NCBI RefSeq assembly: GCF_023701525.1
Contig: NZ_JAMQAW010000007.1
Location: forward strand, 108,181-172,180
Length of the DNA stretch: 64,000 nucleotides
Direction of reading: 5' to 3'
DNA from: Streptomyces albipurpureus
GTDB lineage: Bacteria; Actinomycetota; Actinomycetes; Streptomycetales; Streptomycetaceae
Below are positions 43,529-51,891 of the stretch, one piece after another (within the stretch, counting starts at the first letter, position 1; every line of letters starts with the position of its first letter). The notes beneath the pieces were generated by a model that was given only the letters and a program-made list of their open reading frames with translations, made no database searches and had not been told where the DNA came from. The position numbers and the translations under genes were made by a program.

Positions 43529-44167
43529 ATGACGTCAAGAGATTCCGGCACCCGAACCCGCAAGGCACCGGCCGAGCGCCGCCACGAGATCATCCGCGCC
43601 GCCGCGCAGGTCGGGCTCGCCGAAGGACTGGAGTGCATCACGCTGCGGCGGGTCGCCGAAGAGCTCGATGTCCAGCCCGGACTGGTCGGCCACTACTTCC
43701 CCGCGGCCGACACGCTGGTGGCGGAGGCCTTCACCAGTGCCACCATGGCCGAGCTCGACGGCCTCCTCCCGGAAAGGCCGGACGGCCCCGGGCACGAGAC
43801 CCCGCTGAACACCCTGCGGCGCTTCTTCACCCTCCTCGCGAGCACCGAGTTCGACAACGTCAGCAGGCTCTGGTTGAACGCACGGCACCTGTCGCGCTAT
43901 CGCCCTGTGCTCCGCGACCACGTCATCGAGCAGGAGCTGCTCTGGTGCCGCCGGATCGAGCAGCTCATCACCGAGGGCACGCGGATACAGGTCTTCCACT
44001 GTGCGAACCCATGGGCGACGGCCGTGCGCATCCTCGTCGCGATCGACGGAACCAGCGCCTACATCAACACCAGCGCCGACGCCCGTACCGCGCCGATCGC
44101 AGACCTGCCCCGCACCACCGCGGAGACGGAACTCGGACTGCCGCCCGACAGCCTGGCGACCCCCTGA
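43529..44167 (+). CDS. TetR/AcrR-family regulator (QacR/BetI-like)
   Basis: A 212-residue repressor from ATG 43529 (MTSRDSGTRTRKAPAERRHE). The HTH is ECITLRRVAEELDVQPGLVG then HYFPAADTLVAEAF (about 38-70). The BetI-like C-terminal domain runs to the end, TTAETELGLPPDSL. Its start is better than the upstream in-frame ATG because a good -35/-10 pair ends 7 nt before it. It is divergent from the permease-ADH-ALDH operon, whose inducer it probably binds. Confidence 0.92.
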   Translation: MTSRDSGTRTRKAPAERRHEIIRAAAQVGLAEGLECITLRRVAEELDVQPGLVGHYFPAADTLVAEAFTSATMAELDGLLPERPDGPGHETPLNTLRRFFTLLASTEFDNVSRLWLNARHLSRYRPVLRDHVIEQELLWCRRIEQLITEGTRIQVFHCANPWATAVRILVAIDGTSAYINTSADARTAPIADLPRTTAETELGLPPDSLATP

Positions 44168-44180
44168 AACCGCCGCCGGA

Positions 44181-44351
44181 CGCATCGCACTGGCCTATCG
44201 CTGGGCAGTCGAACGAACATGGGCTGGGTGATGCCCGCCCAATGGCACGGGCGGGACCCACGAACGGCTCATCCAGCATGGCGAAGTCTTGATCACTGGG
44301 ACGGCGATCACCCTTGTGACCAGGTGCCTCACCCGCGAAAGAGGGATCTGA
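44181..44351 (+). pseudogene. IS5-type transposase tail, frameshifted
   Basis: AYRWAVERTWAG in one frame and ERLIQHGEVLITGTAITLVT then RCLTRERGI and stop in another are the last 55 residues of an IS5-family transposase (RWxVERTxAW and HAExxI motifs). The rest is absent. Confidence 0.55.
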
Positions 44352-44439
44352 CGTCCTGACGACACCAGATCCGTCCTGGACCGTAGATCAGCGTGGCAGG
44401 GGTTCCTCGTCGGTGGCCGGTCGTGCGGGAGGCTCGACG

Positions 44440-44846
44440 TAGTCATGGGTGTCGTCATGTTCGCGCGTCTGGCGTTCGATCCGCTCCGCATGAGCCTGCG
44501 GTTCTGGCGATCGTGCGGGAAGCCGGGTCGTTCACCCGATGCCCCGACTCCAACCGGAACCGATCGGCCCGGTCCGGCGCCCGGCGGATCAGGGATCGGC
44601 GGCCAGTTGAGGCGACGACACCCCAGCCCCGAGCCCCTGCCGTCGTCCGGTACGACACCCAACCGATCTCGTGGCGCCTGTTCACCACGCTGGCCGCGAT
44701 GGGCTCTCGGCGTTCGGCGGTAGGCCCGCCCCCTGTGGATACCGCAGGCCTTTCGTGGCACCGCGGCGGCCGACCAGCCGTCGGCCTCCACGACACCACG
44801 AGTCCAGTCCCGGTTGTCGCGCTGGAGGCGGCGTGGGTGGGCTGGT
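44440..44846 (+). pseudogene. Decayed LysR-type regulator fragment
   Basis: AVLAIVREAGSFTRC is the first helix of a LysR HTH, but the next helices are lost in frameshifts and the remaining sequence, ISWRLFTTLAAMGSRRSAVG, is not regulator-like. Weak evidence; may be coincidence. Confidence 0.3.
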
Positions 44847-45044
44847 TCAGGTGAGGAGGCCCTCAAGCGCGGCAGCAACGGCGGCGGTCAGGGTGATGAC
44901 GGCGGCGAACGCGGTGGCGGCGCGGGTGAGGGCCGTGGGGTAGGTGGCGCCATCCATGCGGGCGAGCTTGCCCGCACCGGCGGCAGCCAGCAGCGCGACG
45001 ACGGCCACAAGGGCGATGGCGAGGAGGACGACAGGGACGGTCAC
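44847..45044 (-). CDS. Small two-helix membrane protein
   Basis: A GTG at 45044 with GGGAG 6 nt upstream gives 65 residues: VTVPVVLLAIALVAVVALLA and AATAFAAVITLTAAVAAALE are two membrane helices joined by a basic/polar turn (GKLARMDGATYPTALTRA). The ribosome site and length fit a real gene; small membrane proteins of this pattern are common in Streptomyces without known function. Divergent from the copper-controlled operon by 0.4 kb. Confidence 0.6.
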   Translation of the reverse strand: MTVPVVLLAIALVAVVALLAAAGAGKLARMDGATYPTALTRAATAFAAVITLTAAVAAALEGLLT

Positions 45045-45380
45045 GGCACACTCCCGGCAGGGGTAGCTGGCTGACGTGGTCGAAGGTCGCCGAAGCGGTG
45101 TGCGCCGTGGTTCGCCGGGTGGGAGGCGGACCACGGTGAACACATCACGGCACCCGGGGGCGGGCATCCCCCACGACCAGGACGACCGCCCTCTGGCACT
45201 CACCGAGTCGAGCAAGTGGCCGGCCGCATTCGTCAGGAAAGGGACGGGCACTGGGGGCGTATCACCGGGTCCAAGGCCCTCCGGGACGGCGGACCGGTGC
45301 CGTCCGCCCGGGTCACGCAGCGCCGCACCGGGGGCGGGATCCCCTGACGACATGCCGAACGGTAGAAATACCTGGCCGGA

Positions 45381-45397
45381 ATACCCCTAGGGGGTAT
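45381..45397 (+). promoter_or_regulatory. CsoR-type copper operator overlapping a -10 box
   Basis: ATACCCC-TAG-GGGGTAT is a 17-nt palindrome of the type bound by CsoR, the copper-sensing repressor; TATAGT at 45395-45400 is a good -10 inside its right edge. Copper would release the repressor and switch on the genes from 45475. Confidence 0.8.
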
Positions 45398-45474
45398 AGT
45401 GTTGCGACAGATGCCGGGGGCACGAAAGACACCCGAGCGCATCGCAGAGCACGCATCACACAGGTGGAGACACG

Positions 45475-46311
45475 ATGAAGAACGATTCCGGCCACGATAT
45501 GACCAGCCACAGCGGCCACGGCAGTGCCCTTCCCGGGGGACTGTCGGTCTCCCAGAGCGGGTACACCGTCGAATTCGACTCGACGATCCTCTCCACCGGG
45601 GTGCAGACGGTCACCTTCCGGGTGACCGGCCCCGATGGACAGCCGGTCACCGAGTTCACCCCCGAGCACGAGAAGCAACTGCACCTCATCGCCGTCCGGC
45701 GCGATACGACCGGGTTCCAGCACGTGCACCCGGTGATGGACGAGAAGGGCACCTGGAGCGTCGAACTAACCCTGGAACCGGGAGACTGGAGGTTCTTCGC
45801 CGACATCCACCCGACCGGTTTCGACGGGACCATCACGCTGGGGATCGACGCCTCGGTCGCCGGGCAGTACGACCCGCAGCCGCTCTCCGAGGACACCCGC
45901 ACCGCTCACGTCGGCGAGTTCAGCGTCACCCTCGACGGCGAACTCGTGCCCGGCGAGGCAAGCGACCTCACGCTCACCGTCAGCCGGAACGGGCGGCCTG
46001 TCACCGACCTGCAGCCCTACCTGGGCGCGTACGGGCATCTGGTGGCGCTGCGGGTCGGCGACCTGGGCTACCTCCACGTCCACCCGGAGGGCGAGCCCGG
46101 TGACGGCACCACCGAGCCGGGGCCCGAGATCACCTTCATGGCCGCCGCACCGTCCGGCGGCACCTACCGCCTGTACTTGGACTTCCTGCACGACGGCGTG
46201 GTCCGGACGGCCGATTTCACGGTGCGGACCGCCGCGATCACCCCCCGCTCGGACACGGCATTCCAGGCAGCACCCGAGCACATGAGCCACAACGGACACG
46301 CGCACCACTGA
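45475..46311 (+). CDS. Duplicated HVHP-motif protein, likely copper-handling
   Basis: A 278-residue protein with two similar halves: LHLIAVRRDTTGFQHVHPVM (69-88) and GHLVALRVGDLGYLHVHPEG (187-206) each hold H-L-x-A-x-R and HVHP, eight histidine/metal-capable sites in all. Ends are His-rich too: HDMTSHSGHG near the N-terminus and HMSHNGHAHH at the C-terminus. No signal peptide or membrane helix was seen, so it is probably cytoplasmic. It is the first gene after a CsoR site (GGTGGAG 5 nt before ATG) and is followed by an AhpD-like and an MFS gene. Copper buffering or delivery is a reasonable inference; I know no named family. Confidence 0.75.
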   Translation: MKNDSGHDMTSHSGHGSALPGGLSVSQSGYTVEFDSTILSTGVQTVTFRVTGPDGQPVTEFTPEHEKQLHLIAVRRDTTGFQHVHPVMDEKGTWSVELTLEPGDWRFFADIHPTGFDGTITLGIDASVAGQYDPQPLSEDTRTAHVGEFSVTLDGELVPGEASDLTLTVSRNGRPVTDLQPYLGAYGHLVALRVGDLGYLHVHPEGEPGDGTTEPGPEITFMAAAPSGGTYRLYLDFLHDGVVRTADFTVRTAAITPRSDTAFQAAPEHMSHNGHAHH

Positions 46312-46421
46312 CCGCAGGAACGTCACTGGGTGGCTGCCGCGACATACAGCGCGGCCAAGGGGCGTTCGACGAGTCGAGCGCCCCGCCGCCCCCGGAACAA
46401 CTCCACGCCGGAAGGACCGTC

Positions 46422-46952
46422 ATGCCCCGCCTGACCCGTCTCACGCCCGATACAGCGGTCGGCGCATCGCGCGACCTCCTCACCGAGTTGGTCTCCCGCC
46501 ACGGCCAGATCGGCGAGATGGTCTCCACGATGGCGCACTCGCCCGCCGTTCTGGGCGGCTACCTCCAGCTCAGCCGGGCCATGGGGCGCGCCAAGCTCAA
46601 CCGTAAGATCAGCGAACGGATCTCGATCGCCATCCAGGTCCTGCAGGGTTGCGGACTGTGTCTCGACGCTCATGTCAGCGCCGCCCGCGCAATGGGAGTG
46701 GACGAGGAGGAGATCGAGCGTGCCCACGCGGGCACCTCGGCTGATCCCGCGATCGCGGCGATCATCGCCCTCGCCATCCAGATCTACCGCGAACCCACGT
46801 CGATCACCGACGAGCAGGTCGTCGCATTGCGCGAGCACGGCTACAGCGACCGCGCGATAGCCGACGTCGTCGGCGTCGTCGCACTGAACATCCTCACCGG
46901 TGCCTTCAACCTCCTCGCCGGCCTCACGCCGGAGAGCGGCGCCGATGAGTAG
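46422..46952 (+). CDS. Carboxymuconolactone decarboxylase/AhpD-family protein
   Basis: A 176-residue helical protein with the AhpD redox site GCGLCLDAHVSAARAMG, a CxxC plus His arrangement that in AhpD reduces peroxiredoxin. The upstream ERISIAIQVLQ helix and EEEIERAHAG are family-typical. Under a CsoR site it may cope with thiol or peroxide stress from copper. SD GGAAGG lies 6 nt before the ATG; the gap to the HVHP gene is 110 nt. Confidence 0.92.
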   Translation: MPRLTRLTPDTAVGASRDLLTELVSRHGQIGEMVSTMAHSPAVLGGYLQLSRAMGRAKLNRKISERISIAIQVLQGCGLCLDAHVSAARAMGVDEEEIERAHAGTSADPAIAAIIALAIQIYREPTSITDEQVVALREHGYSDRAIADVVGVVALNILTGAFNLLAGLTPESGADE

Positions 46953-47033
46953 AGACATCCCGGCCTCCCTCTGTGGGGCCTGTCCTCCGATCCGAGGCCG
47001 TGCGCCACCGCATGGACATGGAAGGAACACGCC

Positions 47034-48308
47034 ATGCGTCTGTTCGCCAACCGCGACTACCGCCTCCTATTCAGCGCCCAGATCATCGCCCTGTTCGGTA
47101 CGGGGCTGACAACAGTGGCCCTCGGACTGCTCGCCTACGACCTCGCCGGCCCGCGCGCCGGCACGGTCCTCGCGACCGCCCTGACCGTCAAGATGGTCCT
47201 GTACGTGGTCATAGCTCCGCTCGCCGCCGCGTACGTCGACCGCTTCCCCAGAAGAACCCTCCTGGTCCTCCTCGACGTGGTGCGCGCCGCAGTGGTCCTG
47301 GCACTGCCACTCATCACCGAGGTCTGGCACATCTACATCCTGATCGGCCTACTCCAAGCCGCGTCCGCGGCCTTCACCCCGACGTTCCAGGCCGTCATCC
47401 CCGACATCGTCACCGATGAGTCGGACTACACACGCGCCCTGTCGGCATCCCAGGTCGCCTACACCATGGAAAGCCTGCTCAGCCCCGTACTGGCAGCGGT
47501 CGCCCTGGCATTTATGAGCTTCAACTTCCTGTTCCTTGGCACCTCCGCCGGATTCTTCCTCTCCGCCCTGCTCGTCCTGTCGGCGCGCATTCCCAACGCC
47601 CGTCCCAGCGGCCACGCCCAGGCATGGGACAAGGCGGCCTCGGGGATCAGGACATTCCTCAGGACACCGCGGCTGCGCGGCATCATGGCGCTCAACCTCG
47701 TGGTCGCGGCGGCAGGATCAATCGTCGTCGTCAACACCGTCAACTACGTCCGTGACGAGCTCGATGGCTCGCAGTCGGATGTCGCATGGATGCTCGCCGC
47801 CTCCGGCACCGGAACCCTCCTGGCCGCCCTCGTACTACCCCGCGTACTCGACCGGGTCGCCGCCCGCACCGTCATGGTGGCCGGCGCCGGAGTCCTCGTG
47901 GGCGGCACGATCGCCGCGGTGGCTCTCACCGCGACCGGCCTGACCACTTGGACCGGTACGGCGATCGTCTGGACCGTGATCGGCATCGGAATGGCGCTGG
48001 TCGTCACACCGACCGGCAACGTCCTGCGCTCCTCCGTCGAACCGAACGCGATCCCCGAGGCCTTCGCGGCCCAGTTCTCCCTGTCCCACCTGGCCTGGCT
48101 GATCACCTACCCCATCGCGGGGTGGCTCGGTACGAACGCCGGCTTCGCTCTCACCTGGTCCATCCTGGCGGCCCTCGCCGGGGCGGGCGCCGTCGGCGCC
48201 CTCCTCCTGTGGCCACGCCACGACGGACGGCGAGCCGAGACCGGACCCGCGACGTCCGACCGGACCCCGCTTCGGAAGGACAGGTCCACCCTGGCCAAGG
48301 CCGCGTAG
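47034..48308 (+). CDS. Major facilitator superfamily exporter (DHA3-type)
   Basis: A 424-residue carrier of twelve helices: MRLFANRDYRLLFSAQIIAL opens the first, the cytoplasmic loop 2-3 has AAYVDRFPRRTLLVLLD, and the second half starts near FLRTPRLRGIMALNLVVAA. The layout is that of DHA3 drug/siderophore exporters such as EntS. Third gene behind the CsoR operator, 81 nt after the AhpD-like gene, SD GGAAGG. Export of a copper complex or metallophore is a plausible reading. Confidence 0.9.
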   Translation: MRLFANRDYRLLFSAQIIALFGTGLTTVALGLLAYDLAGPRAGTVLATALTVKMVLYVVIAPLAAAYVDRFPRRTLLVLLDVVRAAVVLALPLITEVWHIYILIGLLQAASAAFTPTFQAVIPDIVTDESDYTRALSASQVAYTMESLLSPVLAAVALAFMSFNFLFLGTSAGFFLSALLVLSARIPNARPSGHAQAWDKAASGIRTFLRTPRLRGIMALNLVVAAAGSIVVVNTVNYVRDELDGSQSDVAWMLAASGTGTLLAALVLPRVLDRVAARTVMVAGAGVLVGGTIAAVALTATGLTTWTGTAIVWTVIGIGMALVVTPTGNVLRSSVEPNAIPEAFAAQFSLSHLAWLITYPIAGWLGTNAGFALTWSILAALAGAGAVGALLLWPRHDGRRAETGPATSDRTPLRKDRSTLAKAA

Positions 48309-48363
48309 GCGCTCTGCCGGTCTACCGGTTTGCGCGCACGCACACGATCCTGGTCAGGCGCAT

Positions 48364-48398
48364 GATCGAACAGGGCTTCCTTGAAGCCCTGTTCGATC
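48364..48398. terminator. 16-bp perfect hairpin between converging genes
   Basis: GATCGAACAGGGCTTC (48364-48379) pairs exactly with GAAGCCCTGTTCGATC (48383-48398), loop CTT. It lies 56 nt after the MFS stop and serves as its terminator. Confidence 0.8.
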
Positions 48399-48429
48399 GT
48401 GTCGTTGCCTCGCCGCACTGTCCGCCTCT

Positions 48430-48742
48430 TGTTCTTGCCGGGCATCCCGTGACCGCGGCTGCTGCCGCCGATGCCCACACCCTGGCCGGCACCTCATGGG
48501 CCCGCGTCACGGGCCACTGGCCGCTGGACCACCGAGCGAAAGGCATCCACCCGACGCTCGCCCGCGCCGAACTCCATGCCTTCCTGGCAAGCCGATGCCT
48601 CCCCCTCCACGACCGCGTTCGGTGGCCCGCGGCGCGGAACACACCGCGCCCCATCGTCCCGGGTCGCGCCAACGACCGGCCCACTGCCGCAGAACCGGCC
48701 GAGACGATCAGCGCCCTCGATACGCCCCACCAGCGAACGTGA
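48430..48742 (+). pseudogene. Coding-like remnant, unrecognised
   Basis: GTSWARVTGHWPLDHRAKGI, HPTLARAELHAFLASRCLPL and HDRVRWPAARNTPRPIVPGR are in one frame with strong third-position GC, ending at 48742, but there is no start. Possibly the C-terminal end of a lost gene. Confidence 0.3.
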
Positions 48743-48793
48743 CGCCCCCTCTCCACAGGTCTGTTTCCGTAGTCACCGAGGTGAGCTCTCGGT

Positions 48794-49639
48794 CTATCCG
48801 ATCCGCTGGAGCGCCTTGTCACGACGCTCGGCAACGGCGGAGCCCGACTCGCGACGGGCCATCCGGCGCAGCACCATCGGGGCCGCGATCAGGCCGAGGG
48901 CGGCCCAGGCCCCAAGAACGCAGATGGTCTCCACATGCCGCCAGGATTCGCCGAGTTCGACGCTGGCCGCGCTGTCCGGTAGCAGCGCGGAGCGCATGCC
49001 GAGGCTGAGCCAGTAGAACGGGAACGCCTGGGCGGTCCACTGCAGCCACTCGGGCAGTGCGGTGATGGGATAGAAGACGCCGGATATCGCGACCAGGCCC
49101 AGGACCGGGATCGACACAAAGCCCGCGCCCCGGGGGGTGGAGATCAGTGCGCCGAGCATGGCGCCGATGGACTGGGTTGCCACCAGTCCCAGGAGCAGCA
49201 CCCAGGTCAGGGTGAGCCAGGACCCGACGCTGGCGACGTCCAGTCCGTCGACGATGAACAACCCAGGGATCAGGAGGATCGCCAGATATGCCAGGGTGCT
49301 CCCGGAGGCCGTGACGAGCTTGCCGATGAAGTAGCCGCTGATGCCGTTCGGGGTGGCCTTGGCGCGCAGCAAGGTGCCGTCTTCGCGGTCTGCGGTGAGG
49401 TACTGGATCACCAGGAGTGCGCCCAACGCGATGAACATCCCAAGGGTGCCCGGCAGTGCGAGGGTGCCCAGGGTGAACCCGCTGGCTCCGTAGCTGCTGT
49501 CTCGGAGGAGGTGGATGGCCGTCAGGGTCGCCACCGGCCAGAACAGTTGGCCGATCAACTCGGTGCCGGAGAAGGACTGCCGCAGTTCGATCAGGCCGCG
49601 GCTCAATCCGACTCGCAGCAGTGTGGCGGTCAAGCTCAT
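48794..49639 (-). CDS. ABC-2 type transporter permease
   Basis: A 281-residue membrane protein with six helices and the ABC-2 signature (YLTADREDGTLLRAKATPNG between helices 2 and 3; SIPVLGLVAISGVFYPITAL later). Its ATG overlaps the ATPase stop by 4 nt. With the ATPase it forms an exporter of drugs, lipids or polymers; DrrAB-like. The 3' end faces the MFS gene. Confidence 0.93.
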   Translation of the reverse strand: MSLTATLLRVGLSRGLIELRQSFSGTELIGQLFWPVATLTAIHLLRDSSYGASGFTLGTLALPGTLGMFIALGALLVIQYLTADREDGTLLRAKATPNGISGYFIGKLVTASGSTLAYLAILLIPGLFIVDGLDVASVGSWLTLTWVLLLGLVATQSIGAMLGALISTPRGAGFVSIPVLGLVAISGVFYPITALPEWLQWTAQAFPFYWLSLGMRSALLPDSAASVELGESWRHVETICVLGAWAALGLIAAPMVLRRMARRESGSAVAERRDKALQRIG

Positions 49640-50571
49640 CGGGCTGCCTCTTCCTGGTTCTCCTTTGAGCTGTTCATCCCGGTTGCCCGGCTGGGGTGGG
49701 ATTCGGTCTGCTGGACCAGGGAGAGATAGGTGTCCTCCAGGGAGGACACCCGGACCTCAAGGTTGGCTACGGCCGCTCCGTACCGTTGAAACAGGTCGAA
49801 GACGAACGGGGTGGATGCACTGGGCTGATGGATGAACCGTTGTCCGCCGTAGGTCCAGCGCACCTCGTCCTTGCCCGCGATCTGCTGGGCGAGCTCCTGT
49901 GCCGTGCCGTCGGCGACGATCCGGCCAGCGTTGAGGATCAGGATGCGGTCGGCGAGCTTCTCCGCCTCATGAAGGTCGTGGGTGGTGAGCACGATCGTGG
50001 TCCCCTGCTTCTCGGCGAGGTGGAGCACAAGGTCGTGGAACTCGCGTCGGGCCTGCGGATCGAGCCCGGCGGTGGGCTCGTCAAGGAAGAGCAGTTCGGG
50101 GCGGCCCACGATGCCGATCGCCACATCCAGCCGGCGTCGCTGGCCACCGGAGAGCGTGTTGATCTTCTTGTCGGTGTGCTCGGTCAGGCCGACGGCGGCT
50201 ATCAGCTCGTCCGGGTTCCACGGCCTCCTGATCAGCTCGGTGGAGTAGTCGGCGTAGTAGGAGCCAAGGTGGCCCAGCAGCTCGCGCACTCGCCATTTGC
50301 CATGGTCCCGCCACGACTGCAGGACCACCCCCACTCGCGCCCGCCACCGCTCGTCGCTGTGCGCCGGGTCGGTGCCGAGTACCTCGACCCGGCCGGCCGA
50401 ACGCATCCGGAAGCCCTCCAGGATCTCGATCGTCGTGGTCTTGCCCGCCCCGTTCGGTCCGAGCAGGGCCAGTACCTCTCCGCGGCGCGCCTGGAACGTC
50501 ACGCCGTGCAGGACATCGTTGGTGCCGTAGCGCATGCGCAGCCCTTCGACATCCAGAGCGACCCGCGTCAC
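49636..50571 (-). CDS. ABC transporter ATP-binding protein (DrrA-like)
   Basis: A 311-residue ATPase from GTG 50571. Walker A GPNGAGKTTT, Q-loop VVLQS, signature LSGGQRRRLDVAIGI, Walker B ELLFLDEPTAGLD and switch VLTTHD are intact. The C-terminal 80 residues (EVRVSSLEDTYLSLVQQTES) resemble the regulatory tail of DrrA-type ATPases. Partner of the permease downstream. An inactivated HTH gene lies 101 nt upstream with a palindromic operator beyond it. Confidence 0.94.
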   Translation of the reverse strand: MTRVALDVEGLRMRYGTNDVLHGVTFQARRGEVLALLGPNGAGKTTTIEILEGFRMRSAGRVEVLGTDPAHSDERWRARVGVVLQSWRDHGKWRVRELLGHLGSYYADYSTELIRRPWNPDELIAAVGLTEHTDKKINTLSGGQRRRLDVAIGIVGRPELLFLDEPTAGLDPQARREFHDLVLHLAEKQGTTIVLTTHDLHEAEKLADRILILNAGRIVADGTAQELAQQIAGKDEVRWTYGGQRFIHQPSASTPFVFDLFQRYGAAVANLEVRVSSLEDTYLSLVQQTESHPSRATGMNSSKENQEEAAR

Positions 50572-50671
50572 AGCCCACCTCGCACGCGCTCCACGAGGTC
50601 GGTTCGACCCTCCTCGCCGGCCTCAGGCTCGGCGCGATCCACGACCGCTGGAAGGCACCTGTCGTACGGGC

Positions 50672-50895
50672 TCATCCCGCCTCCTCACATGACTCCGCGG
50701 CAATGAGCCGCTCGGCGTACTTCTCATGGACCGCCTGACGCCTGATACCGAGCGCCTCGGCGGCCTACCGCCAGATCCAGCCCGCCCGCCTCGCCTGTTC
50801 GACGGCGGTGTCTTCGAGTTGGCCGGCCAGGCGGCGGCAGTACGGCGACAGGCACGAGCGACTCCGCTGGCTCCCCGCCCACCGTATGAGCAACT
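50672..50895 (-). pseudogene. Small HTH regulator with in-frame TAG stop
   Basis: The minus frame reads RRLAGQLEDTAVEQARRAGW then IWR, TAG (50767-50765), then AAEALGIRRQAVHEKYAERL and stop at 50672. Intact relatives (QLED-x-x-VExARxxGxxWxxIAEALGVTRQAVHKKY) are one uninterrupted HTH. Thus the tryptophan/alanine region before the recognition helix has become a stop, and the N-terminus is also poor. It sits between a perfect palindrome and the ABC exporter genes, where a local repressor would be expected. Dead, or rescued by readthrough. Confidence 0.65.
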
Positions 50896-50897
50896 TT

Positions 50898-50923
50898 GGT
50901 TGACTAACTCACTTTAGTCAACC
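50898..50923. promoter_or_regulatory. Perfect palindrome GGTTGACTAA-N6-TTAGTCAACC
   Basis: Ten-base arms (50898-50907, 50914-50923) around CTCACT, in an AT-richer stretch just before the HTH/ABC genes. It is a textbook regulator site and probably contains a promoter (TTGACT). The regulator that should bind it may be the broken HTH gene. Confidence 0.7.
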
Positions 50924-51474
50924 CTGATTGCCAAAAGCCGCTACCGCTCAGAGTGGGGCGACCCCGACCCAGCGGGCGGCCGGGCCGGTACGGACGGTTC
51001 CGGTTTCGTGTTGGGCTCGGACCTCCGCGCGATGGCTTCCGCAGCGACTGAACGACGCAGCTTGGCCATCGGGTCACCGACCTGCCCCGGAGCGATCGCC
51101 GGAACCTGTGACGGAAGGCCGCACCGACCCAGCGGTGGTAGGCGTCCACGTCGCCGTCGCTGCCGCACACGATCGTGGGGATGTGTCGCTCGGCGAGGCG
51201 GTCACGGTCTTCGGGGGCGCCGCATTGCCGGGCACGGCCGACGGTTCGACGACGGCACCTCGCCAGGCGCTGATTCGGCACAGGCTCTTCGAACCGCGCC
51301 CAGACATTGTCCAAAGAGCCCGGAACGGGGTTTCCAGACAATCCCCAACCCTCTGGAATCAGTGAGGTAGGCGCCCTGAACCGCCTGCCGTCATTCCTCA
51401 GGGAGCTTGGCCCATACGGCGTGCCGGACAACGTCGGATGGTCCCGTTCCCACACGAGAAAGGGAGAAGCACCC
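50924..51474. other. Gap without a recognisable gene
   Basis: Minus-strand text such as AERHIPTIVCGSDGDVDAYH looks protein-like near 51180-51120 but belongs to no family I know and lacks a start. Confidence 0.35.
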
Positions 51475-51891
51475 ATGTGCACACGCTCCTCGGTGCCGTG
51501 CCTGGACCCGCCCCGCCCGAGCGGCGCCGCCACCCTCCGGGTCGTGGCTGTCCATCAGGCCCGGGCAGCGGGTGAAGCCCCCACGACCGGCGGTGTCTCC
51601 CTCGCCTACGGGATCCACCAGGAACCCCCTCCCCGTAGTCCGCGCCGTGGTGATCCCGTCGCAGCCTCGGATCGTCCTCCGTTCATGAAGAGACCGGGCC
51701 GATCTCTGAGGGAGCTTGAGCGTGGATCGGTCCCGGAGCCGGCTTGGCAGCCAGCCCCTGACCACAGAGCCTCTCGCCCATGGGCGAGAGGAGAAGTTCA
51801 GGCGAACCAGGGGTACGACGTCGTGTCCACTCTCATGGCCCCGGCTCATGCGGAGTTGGATGCCCCATGTCCCAGAGGGGAGTGGTCGTGA
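51475..51891 (+). CDS. Hypothetical protein with DUF5999-like N-terminus
   Basis: AAGGGAGAAG is 5 nt before the ATG, a very good ribosome site. The first 28 residues, MCTRSSVPCLDPPRPSGAAT then LRVVAVHQ, recall DUF5999 proteins (MC-x6-PC start, VV-x-H), but the expected WSLLCNGVVxFxDTGELLPDG core is not found in any frame, so the gene is probably decayed after residue 28. The frame runs on to 51891, overlapping the XRE gene start (GTGA), across the 22-bp palindrome. Real translation beyond the first part is doubtful. Confidence 0.35.
   Translation: MCTRSSVPCLDPPRPSGAATLRVVAVHQARAAGEAPTTGGVSLAYGIHQEPPPRSPRRGDPVAASDRPPFMKRPGRSLRELERGSVPEPAWQPAPDHRASRPWARGEVQANQGYDVVSTLMAPAHAELDAPCPRGEWS
51770..51791. 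other. 22-bp perfect palindrome upstream of the XRE gene
   Basis: Arms CCTCTCGCCC (51770-51779) and GGGCGAGAGG (51782-51791) with centre AT; as an RNA it is a stem with almost no loop, as DNA it is fully self-complementary. Either a terminator for 51475 or an operator for the XRE gene 97 nt on. Confidence 0.6.

Noticed and set aside
45475..46311. Considered as a periplasmic copper chaperone (PCu_AC or CopC)
   Set aside because: No signal peptide and no H(M)x10Mx21HxM or CopC pattern; only the HVHP repeats.
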